A stretch of 64,000 nt of DNA. It comes from Metabacillus sp. B2-18 (GTDB taxonomy: Bacteria; Bacillota; Bacilli; Bacillales; Bacillaceae). Both the position numbers and the translations under genes were made by a program. Every line of letters starts with the position of its first letter. Position 1 is the first letter of the stretch. The stretch is taken from positions 347,501 to 411,500 of the forward strand of contig NZ_CP088245.1 in assembly GCF_021117275.1 (NCBI RefSeq). Direction: 5' to 3'. Under the pieces are notes generated by a model, which saw only the letters and a program-made list of their open reading frames with translations, did no database searches and was not told where the DNA came from. Shown piece after piece: positions 30,350 through 38,550 of the stretch.

Positions 30350-30916
30350 ATGGCAAAAAAGGAGAGTACAAAGGAAATTATCCTTAAAACAGCAACATGC
30401 TTATTTCAGCGCCAAGGCTATCATGGAACTGGATTGAATCAAATCATTGAGGAAAGCGGGGCACCAAAAGGCTCCATCTATTATCACTTTCCAAATGGTA
30501 AAGAGGAAATTGCCTTGGAGGCTATTCATCAAATGAAACGGGATATATTGGAGCGGGCACAGGAAGATTTGAGTGGGGGAGAAACAGCTGCTGAAGCATT
30601 TCAATTTTATATTAATAAGATTGCGTCTATTTTTGATCACCCTAAAACAATGGAAGGATTATCAATAGGTCTTATTGCTTCAGAAATATCATCAACACAC
30701 GAAAATCTACGGTTAGCATGTGAAGCTGCTTTTATGGATTGGCAAGCTTTGTATGTTAATAAGCTTAAAGCATATGGTATGGAAACAGAGAAAGCAGAAG
30801 AATTAGGCTTAACAATAACTGCATTGATTGAAGGAGCCTGCACACTATCTGCTACGCACAAAAATGGGGACCCTCTACGTGTAATTGGAAAACAATTGCC
30901 GTTATTGTTGTCATAA
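30350..30916 (+). CDS. lmrA: TetR-family repressor, LmrA/YxaF subgroup
   Basis: This 188-residue protein has the N-terminal HTH LKTATCLFQRQGYHGTGLNQII and GAPKGSIYYHFPNGKEEIALEAI, the typical LmrA/YxaF/AcrR recognition helix. The C-terminal half is the ligand-binding helical domain (GLIASEISSTHENLRLACEAAFMDWQALYVNKLKAYGM). It lies 36 bases before an LmrB-like exporter gene, the arrangement of B. subtilis lmrA-lmrB, and behind a matching operator. It should repress its own operon until a drug-like ligand binds. Confidence 0.9.
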   Translation: MAKKESTKEIILKTATCLFQRQGYHGTGLNQIIEESGAPKGSIYYHFPNGKEEIALEAIHQMKRDILERAQEDLSGGETAAEAFQFYINKIASIFDHPKTMEGLSIGLIASEISSTHENLRLACEAAFMDWQALYVNKLKAYGMETEKAEELGLTITALIEGACTLSATHKNGDPLRVIGKQLPLLLS

Positions 30917-30952
30917 AGAGAGAAGAAAGAAACCTAGTAGGAGGAAACAAAT

Positions 30953-32407
30953 ATGGAAATGAATGCACAAGCAAATGGTAAGGGAGTAACTGATACGAGT
31001 GAGTTGAAAGTTGTTCCGATTATCATTTCTTTTGTTGTTGCTGGTTTTATTGGTTTGTTTAGTGAAACAGCCTTAAACATGGCATTGAATAATTTGATTA
31101 CAGGCTTTGGTATTAAAGAAACCACTGCTCAGTGGTTAACGACAGGTTATTTGCTTACACTTGGAATTTTGGTTCCAGTTTCAGGACTTATTTTACAATG
31201 GTTTACGACGAGGCAGTTGTTTATTACATCTCTTATTGCTTCTATAATTGGTACGTTCATTGCGGCAGTTGCCCCAACCTTTAGTGTTCTGATGATTGCC
31301 CGAGTTGTTCAAGCGGTAGGAACAGCATTACTGCTTCCATTAATGTTTAATACAATTTTATTAATTATCCCTCCGCATAAACGTGGTAAAGTTATGGGGA
31401 TTATTGGGCTAGTGATTATGTTTGCTCCTGCGGTAGGACCTACTATTTCAGGATTAATACTTAAGACACTATCATGGCATTGGATCTTTTGGATTTCATT
31501 ACCATTACTCATTGCAGCACTTATTTATGGTATTATTTTTATGCAGGATGTAACAAAGCCAACCAAACCTAAAATTGATATCTTATCAATTATCTTATCT
31601 ACTATAGGATTTGGTGGTATTGTATTTGGATTTAGTAATGCAGGAGAAGGTGGCGGTTGGGGAAGTCCAACTGTTATAGTTTCAATGGTTGCTGGAGGAA
31701 TAGCCTTAGTCTTATTCACTATTCGACAATTAACAATGAAGCAACCTATTCTAAATTTACGAGCTTTTAAATATCCGATGTTTACAGTTGGCTTACTAAT
31801 GGTTGTTGTATGTATGATGGCCATTCTTTCTTCAATGATTTTATTGCCACTTTATTTACAAACATCGTTGGCTCTAAGTACGTTTGCAGCTGGTCTTCTA
31901 TTACTTCCTGGTGGAATCATTAATGGAATATTATCACCTGTAATGGGAGGACTATTTGATCGTTTTGGTCCTAAATGGCTAACGATTATAGGAATGACCA
32001 TAGTAACAGGCTCAATGTTTGGTTTTTCTACCATATCAATGGAAACATCTTCATCCCTTATTATAGGACTTCATATTGTCATGATGGTTGGAATTTCTAT
32101 GGTTATGATGCCTGCGCAGACGAATGGATTAAATCAATTACCACCTGAGCTTTATCCAGATGGAACGGCTATAATGAACACACTACAGCAAGTAGCCGGA
32201 GCAATTGGAACAGCTGTTGCAATTTCAATCCTATCATCTGGAACAAGTAACTTTATGGAAACAGTAGAAGATAAACAAAATCCATTAAACCAAGTACTTG
32301 CCTTCACTGAAGGTGTCCAAGACGCTTTTGTATTTGCGATTATCTTATCAGTTGTTGGTTTGGTTATTTCGTTGTTTATTAAGCGAGTGAATGTAGAGCA
32401 AGTTTAA
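30953..32407 (+). CDS. lmrB: MFS drug exporter of the DHA2 family, LmrB-like
   Basis: This 484-residue proton-driven exporter has 14 TM segments. It shows the opening motif D1-like LFSETALNMALNNLITGFGI, WLTTGYLLTLGILVPVSGLILQ, the motif A-like loop between helices 2 and 3, and motif C MIIGLVIMFAPAVGPTISGLI region. GLFDRFGPKW marks the second half. LmrB homologues export lincomycin and puromycin; substrate range here is inferred. AGGAGG lies well before ATG. It is the second gene of the lmrA operon, with a terminator at 32461. Confidence 0.92.
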   Translation: MEMNAQANGKGVTDTSELKVVPIIISFVVAGFIGLFSETALNMALNNLITGFGIKETTAQWLTTGYLLTLGILVPVSGLILQWFTTRQLFITSLIASIIGTFIAAVAPTFSVLMIARVVQAVGTALLLPLMFNTILLIIPPHKRGKVMGIIGLVIMFAPAVGPTISGLILKTLSWHWIFWISLPLLIAALIYGIIFMQDVTKPTKPKIDILSIILSTIGFGGIVFGFSNAGEGGGWGSPTVIVSMVAGGIALVLFTIRQLTMKQPILNLRAFKYPMFTVGLLMVVVCMMAILSSMILLPLYLQTSLALSTFAAGLLLLPGGIINGILSPVMGGLFDRFGPKWLTIIGMTIVTGSMFGFSTISMETSSSLIIGLHIVMMVGISMVMMPAQTNGLNQLPPELYPDGTAIMNTLQQVAGAIGTAVAISILSSGTSNFMETVEDKQNPLNQVLAFTEGVQDAFVFAIILSVVGLVISLFIKRVNVEQV

Positions 32408-32408
32408 T

Positions 32409-32431
32409 GGTGCCTGTCACCACCCGAATTT
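32409..32431 (+). repeat. Dispersed repeat GGTGCCTGTCACCACCCGAA, copy 1
   Basis: It starts with a small hairpin (GGTG-CCTGT-CACC) immediately after the lmrB stop. An identical 20-base core recurs at 33990 on the same strand. Confidence 0.75.
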
Positions 32432-32460
32432 TCTTGTTTCACATGTGAAACGGTGTAATC

Positions 32461-32492
32461 AAACTGCTACTCAGAATTTGGGTAGCAGTTTT
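32461..32492 (+). terminator. Terminator of lmrA-lmrB
   Basis: AAACTGCTAC pairs with GTAGCAGTTT, then TT. The perfect palindrome GTTTCACATGTGAAAC lies just before it at 32436-32451. Confidence 0.8.
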
Positions 32493-32551
32493 CGAGTTGA
32501 ATAGGGTTAAGAGAAAACTAGAGTAATAAATAAAGGGAGGAAATTTTTACC

Positions 32552-33934
32552 TTGACTAAAGCAGAAACAATGATTGCTGAAATACGTCATTTAGATGACA
32601 GGGGTTCAGGACAAGCTGTTATTTGGCGGGAAAACGAACTTGGTAATCCGAAGAAATTAAAACTAACTATTCCACAAACGCTTCCAGGGGAGAAGGTACG
32701 TGTAACGGTTGATCAACCAGAAAGAAGAAGAAGAAAGGTTCTACCTGAGGAGATCTTAGAAGCTCATTCTGATAGATTGGCACCACCATGTCCTCATTTT
32801 GATAAATGTGGTGGATGTGTGTGGCAGCATTGGCAATACACAGCCCAATTAAAACAAAAAACTGAGCATGTAAAACATGCAATCGAGGAACAAGGATTTA
32901 ATCCTGTGCTAGTTAAAGAAACAATTGGGATGGATCAGCCTTGGCACTATCGCAATAAAATGGAGTTTACATTTGCTCCTGATGGTTCTCTTGGGTTACA
33001 TGAGCAAGGGAATTTCCGTAAAGTAATCTCGCTTGAATCATGCTTAATTGCAAGTAAAGAAATGGTCGAGGCTGCTATGGAAGTAGCAGTTTGGGTAAAA
33101 GATTATCAATTAAAAGGCTACAATAAAGATACCCACGAAGGATTGCTTCGTCATTTAATGGTTCGACAATCTTTCGCAACTGGAGAAATGATGCTAGGGC
33201 TTTTTGCAACAGAAGGACCAAATGATACCCTTCAAAAGGCTGTGGAAGATTTGGTTTCGAGAATTGAGGCAAAGTATCCACAAGTAAAAAGCTTGTTATG
33301 GCTTGAAAATACACAATGGGCAGATCGTACACAGTCTGAAAAAAGTCATACATTAGCAGGACGAGATTTCATTTATGATGAAATGGATGGCTACCGTTTT
33401 CGTCTTTGGTTTGATACATTCTTCCAAACAAATCCGACTCAAGCTCAAAAATTAGTTGATTTAGCAGTTGAAATGGGTCAACCGAAAAAATCAGAAAGCA
33501 TGATTGACCTTTTCTGTGGAGTTGGGACATTCTCGCTCCCATTTGCAAATAGAGTCGGAAAGCTTGCGGGTATTGAAATTGTAGAGAGTTCTATTGAATC
33601 AGCTAAAAGAAATGCAAGTGATAACGGGATATCTAACACGTATTTTCTAGCTAAGGATGCTAGAAAAGGAATTGATTCAGTATTAGAAACGTTTGGTAGC
33701 CCTGAACTGCTTCTTTTGGATCCTCCTAGATCAGGTGCTGGCGGAAAAGTCATGAGAAGAATTGGACGTTCTAAACCAGAAAGAATTGTGTATGTATCTT
33801 GTAATCCTGATACATTTGCGACAGATATTAAAGAACTTGAACAATTTGACTATGAGTTAAAAATAGTACAACCTGTTGATCTATTTCCTCATACAGTTCA
33901 TGTGGAATGTGTAGCATTATTAGAGCTAAAATAA
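32552..33934 (+). CDS. rlmD: 23S rRNA (uracil-C5)-methyltransferase, RlmD/RlmCD type
   Basis: This 460-residue enzyme methylates C5 of uridine in 23S rRNA (U1939 and, in Firmicutes RlmCD, also U747). It has an N-terminal TRAM domain and a 4Fe-4S site with Cys80, Cys86, Cys89 (CPHFDKCGGCVW) and Cys164. The SAM domain includes MIDLFCGVGTFSLPFANRVGKLAGIE, LLLDPPRSG and the catalytic VYVSCNPDTFATD, where the Cys attacks the base. The start is TTG 32552 behind GGGAGG at 11 bases; no ATG upstream fits. It stands alone between terminators. Confidence 0.93.
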   Translation: MTKAETMIAEIRHLDDRGSGQAVIWRENELGNPKKLKLTIPQTLPGEKVRVTVDQPERRRRKVLPEEILEAHSDRLAPPCPHFDKCGGCVWQHWQYTAQLKQKTEHVKHAIEEQGFNPVLVKETIGMDQPWHYRNKMEFTFAPDGSLGLHEQGNFRKVISLESCLIASKEMVEAAMEVAVWVKDYQLKGYNKDTHEGLLRHLMVRQSFATGEMMLGLFATEGPNDTLQKAVEDLVSRIEAKYPQVKSLLWLENTQWADRTQSEKSHTLAGRDFIYDEMDGYRFRLWFDTFFQTNPTQAQKLVDLAVEMGQPKKSESMIDLFCGVGTFSLPFANRVGKLAGIEIVESSIESAKRNASDNGISNTYFLAKDARKGIDSVLETFGSPELLLLDPPRSGAGGKVMRRIGRSKPERIVYVSCNPDTFATDIKELEQFDYELKIVQPVDLFPHTVHVECVALLELK

Positions 33935-33950
33935 GAATCTGTTTTGTTTT

Positions 33951-33987
33951 TAAGGTGGATACCCATAGCGGGTTGTCTGCCTTTTTT
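33951..33987 (+). terminator. Terminator of rlmD
   Basis: An imperfect stem (AAGGTGGATACCC with GGGTTGTCTGCCTT) is followed by six T. Confidence 0.7.
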
Positions 33988-33989
33988 GT

Positions 33990-34013
33990 GGTGCCTGTCA
34001 CCACCCGAAATTT
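33990..34013 (+). repeat. Dispersed repeat GGTGCCTGTCACCACCCGAA, copy 2
   Basis: The 20-base core is identical to copy 1 (32409). Here the hairpin is extended to GTGGTG-CCTGT-CACCAC. It follows the rlmD terminator. Confidence 0.75.
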
Positions 34014-34044
34014 GTAGAATCATGTCGTTTGTTAAATAATATTA

Positions 34045-34142
34045 TCCAGTACCTTGCATTGTTCACTAGGATGGTATATTATGTTAATTGTAGTTATTGA
34101 ATAATGTCTACTACCTTATAATGTTCAGTACCGGGTTATACT
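34045..34142 (+). promoter_or_regulatory. Two diverged direct repeats before padR, 62 bp apart
   Basis: The blocks 34045-34080 and 34107-34142 align over about 36 bases, sharing ACTACC/AGTACC, ATTGTTCA/AATGTTCA and GG.T.TA elements. The first ends in TATATT, a possible -10. They are probable operator sites of the PadR-type regulator that begins at 34159 (autoregulation), by inference. Confidence 0.5.
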
Positions 34143-34158
34143 GCTTAGGAGGAATATA

Positions 34159-34488
34159 ATGAATGTGCAATTTAAAAAAGGAGCATTGGAGCTATGTGTG
34201 TTAATTCTAATTTGTAGAAAAGATCAATACGGTTATGAATTGGCTCAAAATATATCGAGTAAAATTCAAGTGGCAGAAGGAACGCTATACCCTTTATTAA
34301 GAAGATTAACAAAAGAAGAATATGTGACAACGTATCTAGCCGAATCATCAGAGGGACCTCCAAGAAAATACTATTCACTAACTGATAAAGGTAAGGGGTA
34401 TATGAATATTCTTATTGAAGAGTGGACTCAATTTTCAAATGCTGTGAATGAATTTATTTTGGAGGGTACCAAAAGTGAAGAAAAATAA
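34159..34488 (+). CDS. PadR-family transcriptional regulator
   Basis: This 109-residue winged-helix protein has GALELCVLILICRKDQYGYELAQNIS, then AEGTLYPLLRRLTKEEYV with the recognition helix, and PPRKYYSLTDKGKGYMNILIEEW in the wing and dimerisation helix. It is a PadR-s1 type, the class that precedes HAAS-domain membrane proteins in Firmicutes. AGGAGG is six bases before ATG. The next gene starts inside its 3' end. It likely controls its own operon in response to envelope stress. Confidence 0.92.
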   Translation: MNVQFKKGALELCVLILICRKDQYGYELAQNISSKIQVAEGTLYPLLRRLTKEEYVTTYLAESSEGPPRKYYSLTDKGKGYMNILIEEWTQFSNAVNEFILEGTKSEEK

Positions 34489-35041
34489 CTTTATGAGGAA
34501 ATTAGAGGAGCTTTTATCAAGTGTTCCAGAGGTAGATCGAAAAGAGATGCTCTATGATTATGAAGAGCATTTTACTGTAGGCCTAGAGGATGGCAGAACA
34601 GAGGCTGAGATTGTCAATGAATTAGGTGATCCACATTCTATTGCTAGGGATTTGCTTTCGGAATACAAGTTAACAAGATTGGATCATCAAAAACAAGGAA
34701 CGAATACATTAAATGTCATTTTAACGGCAATTATGATGGGCTTTTTAAACCTGGTTTTTGTTTTAGGGCCTGCGTTGGGTATTTTTGGAGCATATATTGG
34801 TTTAGTTGCAGCATCATTCATACTTATTATTTCACCTTTAGCTATTATAGGATCAGTTATATTTAATGGACTTGAAGATCTTGCAATTGTTTTCTTTTTA
34901 TCTATGATTACATGCGGATTAGGTATTTTACTAGGGATTGGCATGTTGAAAACAGGGAAGTTCCTATTAAAAGCATTCCTTAAGTATATGAACTTTAATA
35001 AAAAAGTAATTTACGGAGGAAAAGGGGTAAAAGCGGCATGA
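34475..35041 (+). CDS. HAAS/DUF1700 domain membrane protein
   Basis: The N-terminal 60 residues, FMRKLEELLSSVPEVDRKEMLYDYEEHF...ELGDPHSIARDLL, form the HAAS helical domain, which is typically paired with PadR-like regulators. The rest holds three or four TM helices (VILTAIMMGFLNLVFVLGPA, FILIISPLAIIGSVIF, FFLSMITCGLGILLGIGML). I start at GTG 34475 because GGAGGG is eight bases upstream; this overlaps padR by 14 bases. It overlaps the next gene by ATGA. It is thought to sense or relay membrane state; the exact role is unknown. Confidence 0.87.
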   Translation: MKKNNFMRKLEELLSSVPEVDRKEMLYDYEEHFTVGLEDGRTEAEIVNELGDPHSIARDLLSEYKLTRLDHQKQGTNTLNVILTAIMMGFLNLVFVLGPALGIFGAYIGLVAASFILIISPLAIIGSVIFNGLEDLAIVFFLSMITCGLGILLGIGMLKTGKFLLKAFLKYMNFNKKVIYGGKGVKAA

Positions 35042-35931
35042 AAAAAGCGGTGATGTTTGCATTTTTCTTAATTGTTGTTGGTATTGCAGGTTCTGTTGTT
35101 ACGGCAGCTACGACCGATGTATTTTCACTTGAAAAGAGAGAGATTGTTCAACAGGAAGAGGTAAAAGGGACTGAAATTCAGCAAATAGAGGTTGGTACAT
35201 CTTCAACAAACATAAAAATGGTTCCTTCAAAGGGAGATTCTATCGAAGTAAAATTAACTGGGAAAGTTAGTGAGAAGCTTAAAGATAAATATAAGCTGGT
35301 TATTACAGAAGAAGGAGATAAAGTAAACATTCATGTGAAAAATCAGGATTTATACTTCTATGTTGGTTTTTCCTTTATCGAACTGAATTTAGAGATTGAA
35401 GTACCTGAAAAGGATTACCAGTCCTTAGTTGTTGAAAGCTCTTCAGGAGATATAGACATTTCTCAGCTTAAGGTTGAAGAATTTAGTGCAGAAGCTAGCT
35501 CTGGTGATATTACGATTGATCAAATGTCAGTTAGCACTAATAATAAAATGGAAGCAAGCAGTGGAACAATAAATGTGAAAAATTCATCAGCAAAAGCTTT
35601 TGATGTAGGAGCTAGCAGCGGAGACATTATTCTCCGGAACGTTGACGGTCATGTTGAAGCTGAAACCTCTTCAGGTAGTATTGAGATGAACAATAAACAG
35701 GTTACTGGTAATATAAATGCAGTGGCATCAAGTGGAGATGTTATTATAGGTTTTGATGAATCTCCTAAGTCGCTTTCTGTTGACTTTAGGGGAAGCTCAG
35801 GAGATGGAATCATTGAGCTGGAAGGCTTCAGTTATGAAGACAAATCAGAGAATAGTATTAACGGGAAGATTGGTAGCGGGGAATATGAGCTTAAGGTAAG
35901 AACATCATCCGGTGATTTTCAATTGAAGTAA
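35038..35931 (+). CDS. DUF4097 beta-strand repeat envelope protein (LiaG-like)
   Basis: After an N-terminal signal/anchor helix (KKAVMFAFFLIVVGIAGSVVTAA), the remaining 270 residues form a beta-helix-like domain with a repeated SSGDI motif: VESSSGDIDIS, EASSGDITID, ASSGTINVK, GASSGDIILR, ETSSGSIEMN, ASSGDVIIG and a final TSSGDFQLK. This is the DUF4097 family found in LiaG-type envelope stress operons. It is probably membrane-anchored and facing outward. It is the third gene of the PadR-HAAS-DUF4097 unit, ending in a terminator. Confidence 0.9.
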   Translation: MKKAVMFAFFLIVVGIAGSVVTAATTDVFSLEKREIVQQEEVKGTEIQQIEVGTSSTNIKMVPSKGDSIEVKLTGKVSEKLKDKYKLVITEEGDKVNIHVKNQDLYFYVGFSFIELNLEIEVPEKDYQSLVVESSSGDIDISQLKVEEFSAEASSGDITIDQMSVSTNNKMEASSGTINVKNSSAKAFDVGASSGDIILRNVDGHVEAETSSGSIEMNNKQVTGNINAVASSGDVIIGFDESPKSLSVDFRGSSGDGIIELEGFSYEDKSENSINGKIGSGEYELKVRTSSGDFQLK

Positions 35932-35943
35932 GGTATTTTTTAT

Positions 35944-35975
35944 AAAGGGGTGCTACTATGCGTGGCATCCTTTTT
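35944..35975 (+). terminator. Terminator of the PadR-HAAS-DUF4097 operon
   Basis: GGGTGC pairs with GCATCC (one G-T), flanked by an A-run on the left and five T on the right. An in-frame extension of asnA reads across it, another reason not to use that extension. Confidence 0.75.
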
Positions 35976-36070
35976 GGGTCATGTATCACTTAAAATAGGC
36001 TATTATTTAGTTCACAATCATACTGGACTTTCATACTTTAAATTAGTTATTACCCTAGGGATTAAAAAGC

Positions 36071-36092
36071 AAAGAACAGCGCTGTTTCTTTT
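36071..36092 (+). promoter_or_regulatory. Stem-loop just before the asnA ribosome binding site
   Basis: AAAG-AACAGC/GCTGTT-TCTTT forms a compact hairpin with a TTTT tail, ending about 8 bases before GGAGG. It could be an attenuator or block translation. No T-box or other named riboswitch element accompanies it. Confidence 0.45.
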
Positions 36093-36111
36093 AAATGTTG
36101 GAGGCCTATTA

Positions 36112-37119
36112 ATGAGTAAAACGTATGCTTCATCGAGATATTGTTCGTTACTAAGTTTAGTAGAAACAGAAGAGGCAATAAGGAAGCTTAAGGATTTTTT
36201 TGTTATGAACCTTTCCCAATCGTTAAATATCATGAAAGTTTCTGCCCCGATCATGGTTAAATCGGGAAATGGAATAAATGATAATTTAAATGGAATAGAA
36301 CGTGTCGTTTCCTTTGATGCCTTAGATTCTGACAGCAGCATTGAAATTGTGCAATCTTTAGCAAAGTGGAAAAGGATGGCAGTAACTCGCTATGGCTTTC
36401 AAAATGATGAAGGCTTATATACGGATATGAATGCGATTAGAAGAGATGAAACCTTGGATAACACTCATTCTCTATACGTTGATCAGTGGGATTGGGAAAA
36501 AGTAATCTCAGAGGGACAGCGGAATGAACAAAAATTAAAGGAAGAAGTCCAAAAAATTTATGAATCAATTAAGATAACTGAACAATATATGTTCGGTTTA
36601 TATCCAAAGCTTACTCCGACTCTACCAAACAATATTGCGTTTATTACAGCTCAGGAGCTTGAACAACTATATCCTCAAATCTCCCCGAAAGAAAGGGAGG
36701 ATGAGATTGCTAGAAAATATGGGGCTGTATTTATTATGGGCATTGGTGGAGATTTGCCTTCAGGTGAAAAGCATGATGGGAGATCACCAGATTATGATGA
36801 TTGGACTTTAAATGGCGACATTATCCTTTGGAATCCTGTATTAGAAAGAGCGTTTGAGGTATCTTCTATGGGGATTAGAGTTGATCGGCATGCACTTTTA
36901 AAGCAATTAAAAGAATCTAACTGTGAAGAACGTAAATCACTAGACTATCATAAAGCCATCTTGAATGAAGAACTTCCTTCTACAATTGGAGGAGGAATTG
37001 GGCAATCAAGATTATGTATGTTCTTATTGAAAAAAGTTCATATTGGCGAGGTGCAAGCTTCTGTTTGGAGTGAACAAATAATAAAAGAATGTGAGGATAA
37101 CAATATTCCATTACTATAA
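36112..37119 (+). CDS. asnA: Aspartate-ammonia ligase AsnA
   Basis: It makes asparagine from aspartate, ammonia and ATP in the cytoplasm; the fold is that of class II aminoacyl-tRNA synthetases. MSKTYASSRYCSLLSLVETEEAIRKLKDFF is the standard N-terminus, giving 335 residues. Motifs include VSAPIMVKSGNGINDNLNGIERVV, SLYVDQWDWEKVI, and IGGGIGQSRLCMFLL near the end with the motif-3 Arg. GGAGG is eight bases before ATG 36112. The frame is open back to 35950 but crosses a terminator, so the longer form is rejected. Confidence 0.95.
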   Translation: MSKTYASSRYCSLLSLVETEEAIRKLKDFFVMNLSQSLNIMKVSAPIMVKSGNGINDNLNGIERVVSFDALDSDSSIEIVQSLAKWKRMAVTRYGFQNDEGLYTDMNAIRRDETLDNTHSLYVDQWDWEKVISEGQRNEQKLKEEVQKIYESIKITEQYMFGLYPKLTPTLPNNIAFITAQELEQLYPQISPKEREDEIARKYGAVFIMGIGGDLPSGEKHDGRSPDYDDWTLNGDIILWNPVLERAFEVSSMGIRVDRHALLKQLKESNCEERKSLDYHKAILNEELPSTIGGGIGQSRLCMFLLKKVHIGEVQASVWSEQIIKECEDNNIPLL

Positions 37120-37157
37120 ATTAAATGAACGTGCCTTAATAGGTACGTTCATTTAAT
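37120..37157 (+). terminator. Stem-loop after asnA
   Basis: TTAAATGAACGTGCCT pairs with AGGTACGTTCATTTAA with a single mismatch. The T-run is poor, so it is a weak terminator or a stabilising hairpin. Confidence 0.6.
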
Positions 37158-37265
37158 TATTAACTTTTAACGGAGCAAGGGATATAATAATGTATTGAAC
37201 GTCTTTGTGAAAATTAACTAGACGATCAAATTATGTGTTAGTTAACCTCTTTAAGGAAATACTTA

Positions 37266-38513
37266 ATGAGGTCAAATAATCAAAAAGGTGTTTTTATGAA
37301 GAAGTTAAAATTACATATCAATAAAACTTTATACTATATTTCAATTCTAATAATTATTCTAGTTATGGTTACGGGGCTGATGGTCGGAAACACTCATCTT
37401 GATACTTTTAACTCTGGGATACTGTTACATATAATTCTTGTTACTATGTTTTCAATTTGCTTGATACTCTACCCGAGCTTTGAAACACACTATTTTAGAA
37501 TGGTGATCATGCTAACAGCTTCTGCATATTTCTATGGTCTCTTTTTCATATACCCGGAAACCTGGTCAACATTTGTGTTTATTTGTTTAATTCCAGCAAT
37601 CTCAATTTTATTTTTTGATGCAAGACTTTTTTATTTCTCACTTTTTTTAAATGTAGTGCTAACATCAGCAACATTTGCTTATATTATTTTTATTGATCAA
37701 GGTAAATTATATCCTCATATAAAACTTGATATTGTAGGAAATGTTATTAATTTTGTTGGTATACAGGCAGTTCTCTATCTACTTTTTTACATTTCCTATT
37801 TTAGAATTAAGCAATTAAAAGGCTATTACGAGCAAGTTCAGCAGTCTGAACGGTTAAAGACGGCGGGTCAACTTGCTGCTGCGGTAGCCCATGAAATTAG
37901 AAACCCTTTGACCGTTGTAAAAGGGTTTCTACAGTTGTATAAAAAAGAGGAATCATTCGATGAACAGGTAAAGAGAAATTTTTCTTTAATGATTGATGAA
38001 TTGGATGCTGCTGAGCATGTTATTTCTCATTTTTTAACGATAGCTAAACCAGACAAAGAGGTTAAATTAGAGAAAATAGATGTAAGGGATGCCCTTCAAA
38101 GTGTGGCTGATTTACTAAATTCCTATGGCCTTTTGAATGATAACAAAATTGAGTTGCATGTAGAAGACAACTGTTATATTGCTATTAATTTAATAGAATT
38201 TAAACAGTTAACAATCAATTTAATGAAAAATGCAATAGAAGCCTCCAGTCATGGTTCCAAGATTTCTGTAGTAGGCAAAAAGGTAAAGAATTCAGTTGAA
38301 ATAAGGATTGTTGATGGAGGGATAGGTATGTCTGAGTCAGAAATTAAGAATCTCGGCACACCTTTTTATTCGTTAAAAACGAAGGGTACTGGATTAGGGT
38401 TGATGATATGCTTTAACATAGTTGAGAAGTATAACGGAACAATTGAGTTTGTGAGTGTTGAAGGGGACGGAACAACTGTTATCATTCGTTTTCCTTTCGT
38501 TCGTATAAATTAA
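37266..38513 (+). CDS. Membrane sensor histidine kinase, sporulation-kinase-like (KinB type)
   Basis: Five or six TM helices in residues about 20-195 carry almost no extracellular domain, as in KinB/KinD-like and nutrient-type sensors. The dimerisation and phosphoacceptor segment is QLAAAVAHEIRNPLTVVKGFLQLY (His within HEIRNP), followed by N box NLMKNAIEASSHGS, G1 VDGGIGMSESEI, and G2 TKGTGLGLMICFNIV. No response regulator is adjacent, which is usual for orphan kinases feeding the Spo0A phosphorelay. ATG 37266 has AAGGA at eight bases; ATG 37296 is a possible alternative. A phosphorelay role is inference. Confidence 0.85.
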   Translation: MRSNNQKGVFMKKLKLHINKTLYYISILIIILVMVTGLMVGNTHLDTFNSGILLHIILVTMFSICLILYPSFETHYFRMVIMLTASAYFYGLFFIYPETWSTFVFICLIPAISILFFDARLFYFSLFLNVVLTSATFAYIIFIDQGKLYPHIKLDIVGNVINFVGIQAVLYLLFYISYFRIKQLKGYYEQVQQSERLKTAGQLAAAVAHEIRNPLTVVKGFLQLYKKEESFDEQVKRNFSLMIDELDAAEHVISHFLTIAKPDKEVKLEKIDVRDALQSVADLLNSYGLLNDNKIELHVEDNCYIAINLIEFKQLTINLMKNAIEASSHGSKISVVGKKVKNSVEIRIVDGGIGMSESEIKNLGTPFYSLKTKGTGLGLMICFNIVEKYNGTIEFVSVEGDGTTVIIRFPFVRIN

Positions 38514-38517
38514 AAAG

Positions 38518-38540
38518 GAGGGTGAAGACAATCACCCTCT
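38518..38540. terminator. Stem-loop between convergent kinase and chemoreceptor genes
   Basis: GAGGGTGA-AGACAA-TCACCCTC, with an A-run on its left that is a T-run for the minus strand, so it probably ends the chemoreceptor transcript. Confidence 0.65.
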
Positions 38541-38550
38541 TACCTTGACA

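Noticed and set aside
32436..32451. GTTTCACATGTGAAAC as a ParB parS site
   Set aside because: The parS consensus is TGTTNCACGTGAAACA; this palindrome has two extra central bases (AT), which breaks the spacing of the half-sites.
34137..34142. TATACT as the padR -10 element
   Set aside because: Transcription from it would begin within the AGGAGG at 34147-34152, leaving no usable ribosome binding site.
35950..36111. 54-residue N-terminal extension of AsnA
   Set aside because: It crosses a terminator and a hairpin, and the family N-terminus begins exactly at ATG 36112 behind GGAGG.
35976..36111. T-box riboswitch before asnA
   Set aside because: No AGGGTGG-type T-box core or stem I/specifier arrangement was found.
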